Assembly: GCF_030406665.1 (NCBI RefSeq)
Contig: NZ_CP129121.1
Coordinates: forward strand, 3,038,001 to 3,102,000
Direction of reading: 5' to 3'
From: Halomonas halophila
Lineage (GTDB): Bacteria; Pseudomonadota; Gammaproteobacteria; Pseudomonadales; Halomonadaceae
DNA: 64,000 bases
Of the stretch, positions 39,003 through 48,096 are shown piece after piece. Position numbers and translations under genes: made by a program. Positions within the stretch are counted from its first letter, which is position 1; every line of letters begins with the position of its first letter. The notes under the pieces are model-generated. The model was given only the letters and a program-made list of their open reading frames with translations. It searched no databases and was not told where the DNA came from.

Positions 39003-41354
39003 TTAGAAGGTCTGGCCCAGCGAGAACTGGAAGAACTGGGTGTCGTCGTCGCTCTTGGCGTTGAGCGGCTCGGCGATGCTGAAGGTCAGCGGCCCCACCG
39101 GCGTCAGCCAGGAGATGCCGAGACCCACGCTGTAGCGTAGCTCGCCCAGGTCGACGCCGGAGCTGCAACTGGACTGACCGGCTTCCTCGTCGCGCACCGC
39201 ATAGCAGTCGGTGAGGAAGGTGTTGCCGGCGTCCACGAACACCGACGGCTGCACCGAGCGCTTGTCCTCGACGAAGGGCATCGGGAAGATCAGCTCGGCG
39301 CCGCCCTCGACCAGCACGTTGCCGCCCAGGGTCCGGTCCTCGTCGGCGTCGCCACCCACGGGCGGCGTGGTATTGGGCCCCAGGGTGTTGCTGGTGAAGC
39401 CGCGCACCGATCCCAGGCCGCCGGTGTAGAAGTTCTCGTAGAACGGATAGGGATCGTTGCCGATGCTGTCGGCGTAGCCGACCTCGCCGCGCAGCTTGAA
39501 CGACCAGGTCTGCTCCTCGTTGATCGGGAAGAAGTGCCGGGCGCGGGCGCGCAGCTTGTAGTACTCGGCGTCGCTGCCGGGCACCGCGGTCTCCAGCGAC
39601 AGGCGCTGGTAGTTGCCGGCGGTGGGCATGATGCCGCGGTTCAGCGCGTTGCGGGTCCAGCTGGCGGTCAGTTTGAAGGCCTGGGCGTTGTCGCCCTGGT
39701 CATCGACGTAGCGCTGGATCTCCGAGGCTGTGTCCCGATAGGTCTCGATGGTCAGGTCCTCGATGTCGGCGCCGAAGTTGAGCCGGGTCAGCTCGTTGAT
39801 CGGGTAGCCGAAGTTGATGCCGCCGCCATAGGCATCCGTCGAGTAGGTCGAGATGTCGGAATCCTCGTAGTCGGTCTCGCGGTAGAACAGGTTGTAGCCG
39901 CGCGAGATGCCGTCGAGGGTCCAGTAGGGATCGGTGAAGCCGAAGTTCAGATTGGTGTAGGTGTCGCTGCGCTGGGCGCCGATGTTGACCCGGTTGCCGG
40001 TGCCCAGGAAGTTGTTCTGGGACAGCGAGGCGCCATAGATCACGCCGGCGCTCTGGGAGAAACCGATGCTTGCGGAGATCGAGCCGGACGGCTGCTCCTC
40101 GACGTTGTAGGTGACGTCGAGCTGGTCGTTGGAGCCGGCCACCGGCTCGGTCTGCACCTCGACCTGCTTGAAGAAGCCCAGCCGCTCCAGGCGCTCCCGG
40201 GACTGGCTGATCGACTCGGTGGACGCCGGCGCCCCCTCCATCTGGATCATCTCGCGGCGCAGCACCTCGTCCTGGGTGGTGGTGTTGCCGACGAACTCGA
40301 TACGACGCACGTAGGCGCGGCTGCCCGGCTCGACGCGGAAGGTCAGGTCGACGGTGCCGTCGCTGCGCGTCTCGGGGATGCCGTCGACGTTGGCGAAGGC
40401 GAAGCCCTCGGCGCCGAGCCGCGAGCGCAGCGCCTCGGAGGAGGCGGTCACGTCGCTGCGCGAGAAGGTCTCGCCGCTCTGTACTTCGAGCAGATCGCGG
40501 GCCTCGCGCTCGGGGATGCGCAGGTCGCCGGCGAAGGCGATATCGCCGAGGCGGTAGCGCTCGCCCTCGCTGACGTTGATGGTGATGAAGATCTTCGACT
40601 TGTCGGGACCGATCGAGACCTGGGTGGAATCGATGGTGAAATTGACGTAGCCGCGATCCAGATAGTACGAACGCAGCCGCTCCAGATCGCCGGACAGTGC
40701 CTGACGGGAGTACTCGTCGCTGGAGAACCAGCCGAAGAACCAGCCCGGCTTGTCCTCGAGCTCGAGGACGTCGCGCAGGGTATCGTCGTCGAAGGCCTGG
40801 TTGCCGACGATGTTGATCTGGCGGATCTTGGCCACCGCGCCCTCGTCGATGTCGATGTCGACCTGCACGCGACCCTGGCCGAGGTCCTGGACCTCGGTGT
40901 CGATGCTGGCACTGTAGCGGCCCTGGGCCTGATAGACGCCGGACAGCTCGCGCTGGATCTCTTCCAGGGTCGAGAGCTGCAGCACCTGGCCCTCGTCGAG
41001 GCCGGCCTCGCGCAGGCCACGGCGCAGCTCTTCCTCGGGGATCTGGCTGTTGCCCTCGATGTTGAGGCTGGTGATGGTGGGGCGCTCCTCCACCTCGATG
41101 ATCAGCACGTCGCCGTCACGGGCCAGCTGGATGTCCTCGAACAGGCCGGTGGCGAACAGCTGTCGGGCCGCCTCGGCCAGCTCGCGGTCATCGACCCGAT
41201 CGGGTGCATTGACAGGAAAGGCATTGAAGACGGAGGCCGCCGATACGCGCTGCAGCCCCTCCACTCGTATGTCCTTTACGTCGAAGGTTTCCGCCTGTGC
41301 CGTGCCGGCACCGGCGAGCAGCAGCGCCGCCAGTCCGATGGTCTTGATCTTCAT
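39003..41354 (-). CDS. bamA: Outer-membrane protein assembly factor BamA
   Basis: 783 aa. Inserts beta-barrel proteins into the outer membrane. Signal peptide 1-21 (cleavage AQA/ET), five POTRA domains (about 24-420; first begins FDVKDIRVEGLQR), then the 16-strand barrel with the L6 motif VRGF and a C-terminal aromatic residue (GQTF). Downstream of rseP; own promoter in the 87-bp gap. Confidence 0.99.
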   Translation of the reverse strand: MKIKTIGLAALLLAGAGTAQAETFDVKDIRVEGLQRVSAASVFNAFPVNAPDRVDDRELAEAARQLFATGLFEDIQLARDGDVLIIEVEERPTITSLNIEGNSQIPEEELRRGLREAGLDEGQVLQLSTLEEIQRELSGVYQAQGRYSASIDTEVQDLGQGRVQVDIDIDEGAVAKIRQINIVGNQAFDDDTLRDVLELEDKPGWFFGWFSSDEYSRQALSGDLERLRSYYLDRGYVNFTIDSTQVSIGPDKSKIFITINVSEGERYRLGDIAFAGDLRIPEREARDLLEVQSGETFSRSDVTASSEALRSRLGAEGFAFANVDGIPETRSDGTVDLTFRVEPGSRAYVRRIEFVGNTTTQDEVLRREMIQMEGAPASTESISQSRERLERLGFFKQVEVQTEPVAGSNDQLDVTYNVEEQPSGSISASIGFSQSAGVIYGASLSQNNFLGTGNRVNIGAQRSDTYTNLNFGFTDPYWTLDGISRGYNLFYRETDYEDSDISTYSTDAYGGGINFGYPINELTRLNFGADIEDLTIETYRDTASEIQRYVDDQGDNAQAFKLTASWTRNALNRGIMPTAGNYQRLSLETAVPGSDAEYYKLRARARHFFPINEEQTWSFKLRGEVGYADSIGNDPYPFYENFYTGGLGSVRGFTSNTLGPNTTPPVGGDADEDRTLGGNVLVEGGAELIFPMPFVEDKRSVQPSVFVDAGNTFLTDCYAVRDEEAGQSSCSSGVDLGELRYSVGLGISWLTPVGPLTFSIAEPLNAKSDDDTQFFQFSLGQTF

Positions 41355-41382
41355 GCAGTCGATTCGCTCGCGTTGATCTGCC

Positions 41383-41429
41383 TACCTGTCCAGACAGGCA
41401 CCTTATACATTTGCACGGGCAACTGACAA
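41383..41429 (-). promoter_or_regulatory. bamA promoter with palindrome at the start site
   Basis: Minus strand TTGTCA (41424-41429), 16 bp, TATAAG (41402-41407): 5/6 and 5/6. Just downstream, CCTGTC-CA-GACAGG (41385-41398) forms a palindrome around the expected transcription start, a possible operator or leader hairpin. Confidence 0.65.
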
Positions 41430-41441
41430 GCCAGGAGCCGG

Positions 41442-42800
41442 TTACCAGAGCCGCATCAGGTCGAAATACAGCGCCATCAGCATCAGGGTGCCGACCAGCG
41501 CCAGGCCGACGCGCAGACCGATGGCCTGGGTGCGTTCGGACACCGGCCGCCCGCGAACCGCCTCCACCAGGTAATACAGCAGGTGGCCGCCGTCGAGCAC
41601 CGGGATCGGCAGCAGGTTGAGCACGCCGAGGCTGATCGACAGGTAGGCCAGGAAACTGACGAAGCTCTCGAGCCCGGAGCGGGCCGAGTCGCCGGCGATA
41701 CGGGCGATGGTGATCGGTCCGGAGAGGTTCGACGGCGAGATCAGCCCGACCAGCATCTTGCGGATCGCATCCAGGGTCAGCACGGTCATCTCGCCGGTGC
41801 GCGACACGGCCTGCCCCACGGCGGCCAGGGGGCCGTAGCGGATCTCGCGGCGGTATTCTTCCGGCCAGGGCACCGATGCCACGCCGGCCCCCACATGTCC
41901 GATGGTGGTGCCGTCGTCGAGGGTCCGAGGGCGCGGCGTCAGCGACAGCGAGCGACGCTCGCCGTCGCGCGCCACGCTCAGCGACAGGGCCTCACCGGGC
42001 CGCCCGCGGACCCGCTGGACGAAGCCGCCCCAGTCGACCACCGGTTCGCCGTCGACGGCCAGGATCTCGTCGCCGGCCGCGAGGCCTGCCTCGGCCGCCG
42101 GCTCGCCGTCCACCACCTGGCCGAGCACCGCGGGGATCTGCGGGCGCCAGGGCGTCACGCCGAGGGTGTCCAACGGCCGAGGCGGATCCTGACGCACCAG
42201 CCAGTCCTGCACCGGCAGGCGATGCTCCCGGACCCGGCTGTCGCCCTCGTCGCGGGCGCTCACCGTCAGCTCGCCGCTGGCTCCGATGGCCGATACCAGC
42301 TCGAGGTTGATGTCTTCCCAGGAGCGAACGCTGGCCCCTCGCACCGCGGTGATCTCCTGCCCGGCGGCGAGACCGCCGCGAGCGGCCGGCGAGTCAGGCG
42401 CGACCTCGCCGATCACCGGCACCACGGTGGTGGTCCCGGCGACGAACAGCAGCCAGTAGGCGACCAGCGCCAGCAGGAAGTTGGCCAGCGGCCCGGCAAC
42501 GACGATGGCGATGCGCCGCCAGACGCCCTGGCGATTGAAGGCCAGGTGGCGCTCGTCGTCGGGGACCGGCGCCTCGCGCTCGTCGAGCATCTTGACGTAG
42601 CCGCCCAGAGGAATCGCCGCCACGGCGAATTCGGTGCCGTGGCGGTCGACCCGCGACCACAGCGGCTTGCCGAAGCCCACGGAGAAGCGCAGCACCTTGA
42701 CGCCACAGCGCCGGGCGACCCAGAAGTGGCCGAACTCATGGAAGGTGATCAGCAGGCCGAGCACCACGATCACGGCCAGCACGTTCTGGATCAGACCCAT
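41442..42800 (-). CDS. rseP: Site-2 protease RseP
   Basis: 452 aa. Intramembrane zinc protease that releases sigma-E by cutting RseA. Zinc motif HEFGH at residues 21-25 in the first span; two periplasmic PDZ domains in the middle (about 110-310); the third zinc ligand in LLPIPVLDGGH near the C-terminus, followed by two spans. Located between dxr and bamA as usual. Confidence 0.98.
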   Translation of the reverse strand: MGLIQNVLAVIVVLGLLITFHEFGHFWVARRCGVKVLRFSVGFGKPLWSRVDRHGTEFAVAAIPLGGYVKMLDEREAPVPDDERHLAFNRQGVWRRIAIVVAGPLANFLLALVAYWLLFVAGTTTVVPVIGEVAPDSPAARGGLAAGQEITAVRGASVRSWEDINLELVSAIGASGELTVSARDEGDSRVREHRLPVQDWLVRQDPPRPLDTLGVTPWRPQIPAVLGQVVDGEPAAEAGLAAGDEILAVDGEPVVDWGGFVQRVRGRPGEALSLSVARDGERRSLSLTPRPRTLDDGTTIGHVGAGVASVPWPEEYRREIRYGPLAAVGQAVSRTGEMTVLTLDAIRKMLVGLISPSNLSGPITIARIAGDSARSGLESFVSFLAYLSISLGVLNLLPIPVLDGGHLLYYLVEAVRGRPVSERTQAIGLRVGLALVGTLMLMALYFDLMRLW

Positions 42801-42833
42801 GGCTATCTCCGGTAAAGTTGTCGAAAGTCGGCG

Positions 42834-44018
42834 CTAGCGGCGCCCCAGCCGGACCTCGGCCTCGCGGCGCGCCCGGGCATCGGCGTCGAGGATGCCCACC
42901 AGCTCGGTGGCCGGCTCCGGCGGGCAGGCCTCGCGCACCCGCGAGACCAGCTCGCCGATTCCGGCGAAGCCCAGCCGGCCGTCGAGGAAGGCCTCCACGG
43001 CCACCTCGTTGGCGGCGTTGAGCACCGCCGGCGCCGTGCCGCCGTCCTCCATGGCCTCGCGGGCCAGCCGCAGGCAGGGGAAGGCGGCCTCGTCGGCGGG
43101 CTCGAAGTCGAGCCGTGCGACCTGGAAGAGATCGAGCGCCTCCACGCCGGCATCGAGGCGCTCGGGCCAGGACAGTCCGTAGGCGATCGGGGTACGCATG
43201 TCCGGGTTGCCCAGCTGTGCCAGCACCGAGCCATCGGCGTAGGCGGCCATGGAATGGATCACGCTCTGCGGATGCACCACCACCTGGATCTGCGACGGCC
43301 GAGCGTCGAACAGCCAGCAGGCCTCGATCAGCTCGAGCCCCTTGTTCATCAGGGTGGCGCTATCCACCGAGATCTTGCGCCCCATCGACCAGTTGGGATG
43401 GGCGCAGGCCTGCTCGGGGGTGACGCCGGCCAGCGCCTCGGCCGACCAGCCGCGGAAAGGGCCGCCCGAGGCGGTCAGCAGCAGCTGGGTGACGCCGTGG
43501 CGCGCGAGTCCGCCGCGATGTTCGACGGGTAGACACTGATAGATAGCGTTATGTTCGGAATCGATCGGCAGCAGGGTCGCGCCGTGACGGTCCACCGCGT
43601 CCATGAACAGCGCCCCGGACATCACCAGCGCTTCCTTGTTGGCCAGCAGCACCCGCTTGCCGGCCCGCACCGCGGCGAGCGTCGGCAGCAGTCCGGCGGC
43701 GCCGACGATGGCCGCCATGACCACGTCGACCTCCGAGGCCTCGCTGACCTCGACCAGCGCCTCCGGGCCGCAGCGCACCTCGGTGACAAGCCCCGCCTCG
43801 CCCAGCCGCTCGCGCAGCCAGGCGGCGTCTTCCTCGCGCTCGAGCACGGCCAGCGCCGGGGCGTGGACACGACACTGGGCCAGCAGCGTCTCGCGGGAGC
43901 GATGGGCGGTCAACGCATGGACCCGGTAGCGCTCGGGATGGCGGGCCAGCACGTCCAGGGTGCTGACGCCGATCGACCCGGTGGCGCCGAGCACGGTGAC
44001 GGACTGTGGCCGACTCAT
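42834..44018 (-). CDS. dxr: 1-deoxy-D-xylulose 5-phosphate reductoisomerase
   Basis: 394 aa. Second step of the MEP isoprenoid pathway. NADPH loop VTVLGATGSIGVSTLDV, LANKEALVMSG, DSEHNAIYQCL with metal ligands, LTASGGPFRG, and HPNWSMGRKISVDSATLMNKGLE are present. Starts inside the cdsA stop (ATGA). Confidence 0.99.
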   Translation of the reverse strand: MSRPQSVTVLGATGSIGVSTLDVLARHPERYRVHALTAHRSRETLLAQCRVHAPALAVLEREEDAAWLRERLGEAGLVTEVRCGPEALVEVSEASEVDVVMAAIVGAAGLLPTLAAVRAGKRVLLANKEALVMSGALFMDAVDRHGATLLPIDSEHNAIYQCLPVEHRGGLARHGVTQLLLTASGGPFRGWSAEALAGVTPEQACAHPNWSMGRKISVDSATLMNKGLELIEACWLFDARPSQIQVVVHPQSVIHSMAAYADGSVLAQLGNPDMRTPIAYGLSWPERLDAGVEALDLFQVARLDFEPADEAAFPCLRLAREAMEDGGTAPAVLNAANEVAVEAFLDGRLGFAGIGELVSRVREACPPEPATELVGILDADARARREAEVRLGRR

Positions 44019-44818
44019 GCGCCGAGCCCTCCCGCCAGCAGCGCGAACAGCGGCACCGCGGCGCACAGGCTGTCGATGCGATCGAGCACCCCGCCGTGAC
44101 CGGGCAACAGCTGGCTGGAGTCCTTGATGCCGCGATGGCGCTTGAGCATGCTCTCGAGCAGGTCGCCGACCACCGAGGCCAGGGTGACCACGGCGGTGGC
44201 GGCCACCAGCGCCAGGGTCGCGCCGAACGACAGGGCCTGCCAGTCGGCGAACACCAGCGCCAGCAGCCCGGTCACCACCAGGCCACCGATGACGCCCTCG
44301 CGGGTCTTGCCGGGACTGACCCGGGGCGCCAGCTTGCGCTTGCCGAGCGACTTGCCGACGAAGTAGGCGCCGATGTCGGCGCCCCACACCAGCAGCAGCA
44401 CGAACAGCAGCCACACGCCGCCGGTCTCATGCAGCACGTTGAAGCCGACCCAGGCCGGCAGCAGCACCCACAACCCCATGGCCAGACGCATGGCAGTGGA
44501 GCGCCACTGGGCGAGGCGCGCCGGATAGCCGACCACCCAGCGCAGGTTGACGAGCCAGCCCAGGGCCCCGAGCCACAGCGGCCAGCTCGCCAGGTGCTGG
44601 CCGGTCAGGCCCAGCAGCGCCATCAGCGCGCCCAGGCCCAGCACCGGCTTCCAGCGACGGGCGCCGGCCTCGAGGCCGGCCAGGTTGGCCCATTCCCAGG
44701 CCCCGAGCAGCACGATGGCCGCGGTGAACAGCGCGAAGGCGATGCCGTCGAGCCCGAACAGCCCGACCAGCGCCAGCGGGGCCAGCCAGGCGGCGGTAAG
44801 AATGCGTTGTTTAAGCAC
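44015..44818 (-). CDS. cdsA: Phosphatidate cytidylyltransferase
   Basis: 267 aa. Makes CDP-diacylglycerol from phosphatidate and CTP in the inner membrane. About eight hydrophobic spans; the signature SVVGDLLESMLKRHRGIKDS then LLPGHGGVLDRIDS near the C-terminus. Overlaps the uppS stop by 8 bases. Confidence 0.98.
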   Translation of the reverse strand: MLKQRILTAAWLAPLALVGLFGLDGIAFALFTAAIVLLGAWEWANLAGLEAGARRWKPVLGLGALMALLGLTGQHLASWPLWLGALGWLVNLRWVVGYPARLAQWRSTAMRLAMGLWVLLPAWVGFNVLHETGGVWLLFVLLLVWGADIGAYFVGKSLGKRKLAPRVSPGKTREGVIGGLVVTGLLALVFADWQALSFGATLALVAATAVVTLASVVGDLLESMLKRHRGIKDSSQLLPGHGGVLDRIDSLCAAVPLFALLAGGLGA

Positions 44819-45572
44819 CTTGCTGAGCCTCGACCTGTTCGTCGGTCATGCCGAAACGGCGCTTGCGCCCGGCGAAGTCGGCCAGGGCCGCGTCGAAGGC
44901 CTCGCCGTCGAAGTCGGGCCACAGCAGCGGCGAGAAGTACAGCTCGGCGTAGGCCAGCTGCCAGAGCAGGAAATTGGAGATGCGCTTCTCGTCGCTGGTA
45001 CGGATGCACAGGTCCACAGGGGCGGTGAGACTCAGTTCGGCGCCGAGCGACGCCTCGTCGATCGCCTCGGGGGCCAGCTCGCCCTCGGCGACCCGCTCGC
45101 CCAGCCGCCGGGCGGCCTGGGCGATGTCCCACTGGCCACCGTAGTTGGCGGCGATCACCAGGTGTAGCCCCCGGTTGTCGCCGGTCAGCGCCTCGGCCTG
45201 CTCGATGTGCTTCTGAATGGACGTCGAGAAACCGCTGCGATCGCCGATCACCGAGAGGCGGATATCGTGCTGGTGCAGCTTCTTGACCTCGCGCTTGAGC
45301 GCGATCAGGAACAGCTCCATCAGGGCGTTGACCTCGACGGCGGGCCGCTTCCAGTTCTCGCTCGAGAAGGCGAACAGCGTCAGGGTCTCGATGCCGCGCT
45401 CGGCGGCGCGGCGGATCACCGCGCGCACGGCCTCGACGCCGGCATGATGGCCGCGCACGCCGGACATGCCGCGCGCCCTGGCCCAGCGGTTGTTGCCGTC
45501 CATGATGATGGCGACGTGATGCGGCAGGCGATCCCCGTCGGCACGGGGCTGGGGAGACTGGGGTGACGTCAT
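44811..45572 (-). CDS. uppS: Undecaprenyl diphosphate synthase
   Basis: 253 aa, equal to E. coli UppS. cis-prenyltransferase making the lipid carrier for peptidoglycan. Catalytic HVAIIMDGNNRWAR with its Asp, HHAGVEAVR, TLFAFSSENWKRP, and the late DLCIRTSDEKRISNFLLWQLAYAE. ATG at 45572 chosen for length; ATGs at 45584 and 45608 are possible. Confidence 0.98.
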   Translation of the reverse strand: MTSPQSPQPRADGDRLPHHVAIIMDGNNRWARARGMSGVRGHHAGVEAVRAVIRRAAERGIETLTLFAFSSENWKRPAVEVNALMELFLIALKREVKKLHQHDIRLSVIGDRSGFSTSIQKHIEQAEALTGDNRGLHLVIAANYGGQWDIAQAARRLGERVAEGELAPEAIDEASLGAELSLTAPVDLCIRTSDEKRISNFLLWQLAYAELYFSPLLWPDFDGEAFDAALADFAGRKRRFGMTDEQVEAQQGA

Positions 45573-45612
45573 GATGTCTCGCATGGCGGGTGGGACGGGG
45601 CGCTCCATGAAC

Positions 45613-45633
45613 GGCGACCCCGAAGGGGCCGCC
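45613..45633. other. Hairpin between frr and uppS
   Basis: GGCGACCCC and GGGGCCGCC pair over 9 bp with a GAA loop (one G-U or mismatch by strand). No T run; may be an RNA-processing or pause site. Confidence 0.5.
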
Positions 45634-45643
45634 GGCCCGTCCG

Positions 45644-46201
45644 TCAGACCTGCATCAGGTCGTGTTCCTTGGATTCCAGGGTCTTGTCGATCTCGGCGAC
45701 GACCTTGTCGGTCAGCTTCTGGATGGCGTCCTCACCCTGACGTGCCTCGTCCTCGGTGATGTCCTTGTCCTTCAGCAGCGCCTTGATGTCGCCATTGGCG
45801 TCGCGGCGCACGTTGCGCACCGCCACCCGGGCGTTCTCGGCTTCCTGACGCGCCTGCTTGATGTAGCCCTTGCGGGTCTCCTCGGTGAGCATCGGCATCG
45901 GCACGCGGATCACGTTGCCGGCGCTCGCCGGGTTGAGGCCCAGCTCGGCGGTCATGATGGCCTTCTCGACCTTCGGCACCATCTGCTGTTCCCAGGGCAC
46001 CACGGTCAGGGTCCGGGCATCCTCGATGTTGACCGAGGCCACCTGGTTGATCGGCACCTGGCCGCCGTAGTAATCGACGGTCACCGCCTCCAGGATGCTG
46101 GGGTGCGCCCGGCCGGTGCGGATCTTGTTGAAGTTGTGATGAAGAGCGTCGAGGCTCTTCTTCATGCGACTCTCTGCGTCCTTCTGGATCTCGTCAATCA
46201 C
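45644..46201 (-). CDS. frr: Ribosome recycling factor
   Basis: 185 aa, the same as E. coli. Splits post-termination ribosomes with EF-G. Conserved KIRTGRAHPSILE, EKAIMTAELGLNPASAG and ARVAVRNVRRDAN are present. Start set at GTG 46201 (IDEIQKDAE follows), with GAGGGTGAG upstream; the TTG at 46219 would add six residues. Five bases separate it from pyrH. Confidence 0.98.
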   Translation of the reverse strand: MIDEIQKDAESRMKKSLDALHHNFNKIRTGRAHPSILEAVTVDYYGGQVPINQVASVNIEDARTLTVVPWEQQMVPKVEKAIMTAELGLNPASAGNVIRVPMPMLTEETRKGYIKQARQEAENARVAVRNVRRDANGDIKALLKDKDITEDEARQGEDAIQKLTDKVVAEIDKTLESKEHDLMQV

Positions 46202-46205
46202 GTTC

Positions 46206-46970
46206 TCACCCTCTGTCAATCAGCGTGCCTTCCCGGCCGCCTACCACCAGGTTCAGCAGCGCCCCCGGCTTGTTCATGTTGAACACGCGCACCGGCATGT
46301 CATGGTCCCGCACCAGGCAGATGGCGGTCAAATCCATGACCCCGAGCTTCTGGTCGATCGCGTCATCGTAGGACAGCTGCTCGTACTTGACCGCATCGGG
46401 ATACTTGACCGGGTCCTTGTCGTACACCCCGTCCACCTTGGTGGCCTTGACCACCACGTCGGCGTCGATCTCGATGCCGCGCAGGCAGGCCGCGGAGTCG
46501 GTGGTGAAGAAGGGATTGCCGGTCCCCGCGGAGAACATCACCACGTCGCCGGAGGTCAGGTAGCGAATCGCCGTGCGGCGATCATAGTGCTCCACCACGC
46601 CGCTCATCGGAATCGCCGACATCACCCGCGAGCGGATGTTGGAGCGCTCCAGCGCGTCGCGCATCGCCAGGGCGTTCATCACCGTGGCCAGCATGCCCAT
46701 GTGGTCGCCGGTGACCCTCTCCATGCCGGCCTCGTGCAGCGCGGCGCCGCGGAACAGATTGCCACCGCCGACCACGATGCCGACCTGGACGCCGATACCG
46801 ACCAGCTGGCCGATCTCCAGCGCCATGCGGTCCAGCACCTTGGGGTCGATGCCGAATTCGGCGTCGCCGGTCAGGGCCTCCCCGGACAGCTTGAGCAGGA
46901 TGCGCTTGTACTTAGAGACCTCGGCGCGAGGCTTGTCGGTCTTGGTGGAAAGTGGCTCGGCACTGCTCAT
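46206..46970 (-). CDS. pyrH: Uridylate kinase
   Basis: 254 aa. UMP to UDP; hexameric amino-acid-kinase fold. YKRILLKLSGEAL, GIVVGGGNLFRG, and MFSAGTGNPFFTTDSAA are typical. A Ser/Lys-rich tail of about 20 residues precedes the fold. ATG at 46970 has GGGAGA upstream. Confidence 0.98.
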   Translation of the reverse strand: MSSAEPLSTKTDKPRAEVSKYKRILLKLSGEALTGDAEFGIDPKVLDRMALEIGQLVGIGVQVGIVVGGGNLFRGAALHEAGMERVTGDHMGMLATVMNALAMRDALERSNIRSRVMSAIPMSGVVEHYDRRTAIRYLTSGDVVMFSAGTGNPFFTTDSAACLRGIEIDADVVVKATKVDGVYDKDPVKYPDAVKYEQLSYDDAIDQKLGVMDLTAICLVRDHDMPVRVFNMNKPGALLNLVVGGREGTLIDRG

Positions 46971-47002
46971 GGCATGTCTCCCGGAAACTCGAGGAATCTG
47001 GA

Positions 47003-47053
47003 TGGCCGGATGCACCGGCCGGATACGCGAAGGCGTGCGCTCTCGCGCACGCC
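47003..47053 (-). other. Two hairpins between tsf and pyrH
   Basis: GGCCGG/CCGGCC (47003-47019) and GGCGTGCGC/GCGCACGCC (47032-47053), the latter a perfect 9-bp stem whose minus-strand loop is GAGA, a stable GNRA tetraloop. No T run, so partial termination or mRNA protection is more likely than full termination. Confidence 0.6.
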
Positions 47054-47080
47054 ATCTTCATGCTGGAACCGGCTGGCGCC

Positions 47081-47950
47081 TTAGCTGCGCTGCGCCTGTT
47101 CCATGACTTCCTTGGCGAAGTCGACCTCTTCCTTCTCGATGCCCTCACCCACTTCGAAGCGGGTGAAGCCAATGACCTCGCCACCGGCGGCCTTGACGTA
47201 CTCGGCGACGGTCTGGTTGGGATCCTTGACGAAGGCCTGCTCGGTCAGGCTGTTCTCGGCCAGATACTTCTTCAGGCGGCCCTGGACCATCTTCTCGGCG
47301 ATGTTCTCGGGCTTGCCGGCCATGTCCGGCTGGGCCAGGATGATCGCCTTCTCGGCGTCCAGCTTTTCCTGCGGCATGTTCTCCGGCAGGGCCACGGCCG
47401 GATTGATGGCGGCCACGTGCATGGCGACGTCCTTGGCGGCCTCGGCGGTGCCACCCTGGATGACGGTCAGCACGCCGATGCGGCCACCGTGGACATACTC
47501 GCCCACGCGGGCGCCTTCCGGCGCTTCGACGACGACGCTGCGACGCACGCCGATGTTCTCGCCGATCTTCTGCACCAGCTGCTCGCGAGCTTCTTCCAGC
47601 TCGCCTTCCATGATGGCGGCGACGTCTTCGCTCTTGGCGGCGAAGAAGGCATCGGCCACGCGGTCGGCGAAGGCGGTGAAGTTGTCGTCGCGGGCGACGA
47701 AGTCGGTCTCGGAGTTGATCTCGACCATCACGCCGTAGCTGCCGTCTTCGGCAACGCGGGTGACGACGGCGCCTTCGGCGGCGGTACGGCCGGCCTTCTT
47801 GGCGGCCTTGAGACCGGAGTTCTTGCGCAGGTTCTCGATCGCGGTGTCGATGTCACCGCCGGCCTCGGTGAGGGCCTTCTTGCACTCCATCATGCCGAGC
47901 CCGGTGCGCTCGCGAAGTTCCTTGACCTGAGAGGCGCTGATAGCTGCCAT
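47081..47950 (-). CDS. tsf: Elongation factor Ts
   Basis: 289 aa. Nucleotide exchange factor for EF-Tu. UBA-like N-terminus ending TGLGMMECKKAL, the exchange motif SETDFVARDDNF, two core subdomains, and the C-terminal module. Second gene of the rpsB operon. Confidence 0.99.
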   Translation of the reverse strand: MAAISASQVKELRERTGLGMMECKKALTEAGGDIDTAIENLRKNSGLKAAKKAGRTAAEGAVVTRVAEDGSYGVMVEINSETDFVARDDNFTAFADRVADAFFAAKSEDVAAIMEGELEEAREQLVQKIGENIGVRRSVVVEAPEGARVGEYVHGGRIGVLTVIQGGTAEAAKDVAMHVAAINPAVALPENMPQEKLDAEKAIILAQPDMAGKPENIAEKMVQGRLKKYLAENSLTEQAFVKDPNQTVAEYVKAAGGEVIGFTRFEVGEGIEKEEVDFAKEVMEQAQRS

Positions 47951-48052
47951 GGTAGTGTCCTCTGAATGGTTCGACCTGGAATGTGGAAACCGGGCCTGAG
48001 CCCGGCACGTCCATTACCCGCCCTGAGGCGCGGCGCTTGAGCCGCTCCCGAC

Positions 48053-48078
48053 GCCGGCCGACGCGTTCGCCGGCCGGC
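48053..48078. other. rpsB-tsf intercistronic hairpin
   Basis: GCCGGCCG pairs with CGGCCGGC over 8 bp; a smaller CCGGGC/GCCCGG hairpin lies nearby (about 47986-48001). E. coli also has a hairpin in this gap that lowers tsf transcription; the same role is likely. Confidence 0.55.
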
Positions 48079-48096
48079 ACCCGGGCGGGCCGACGA

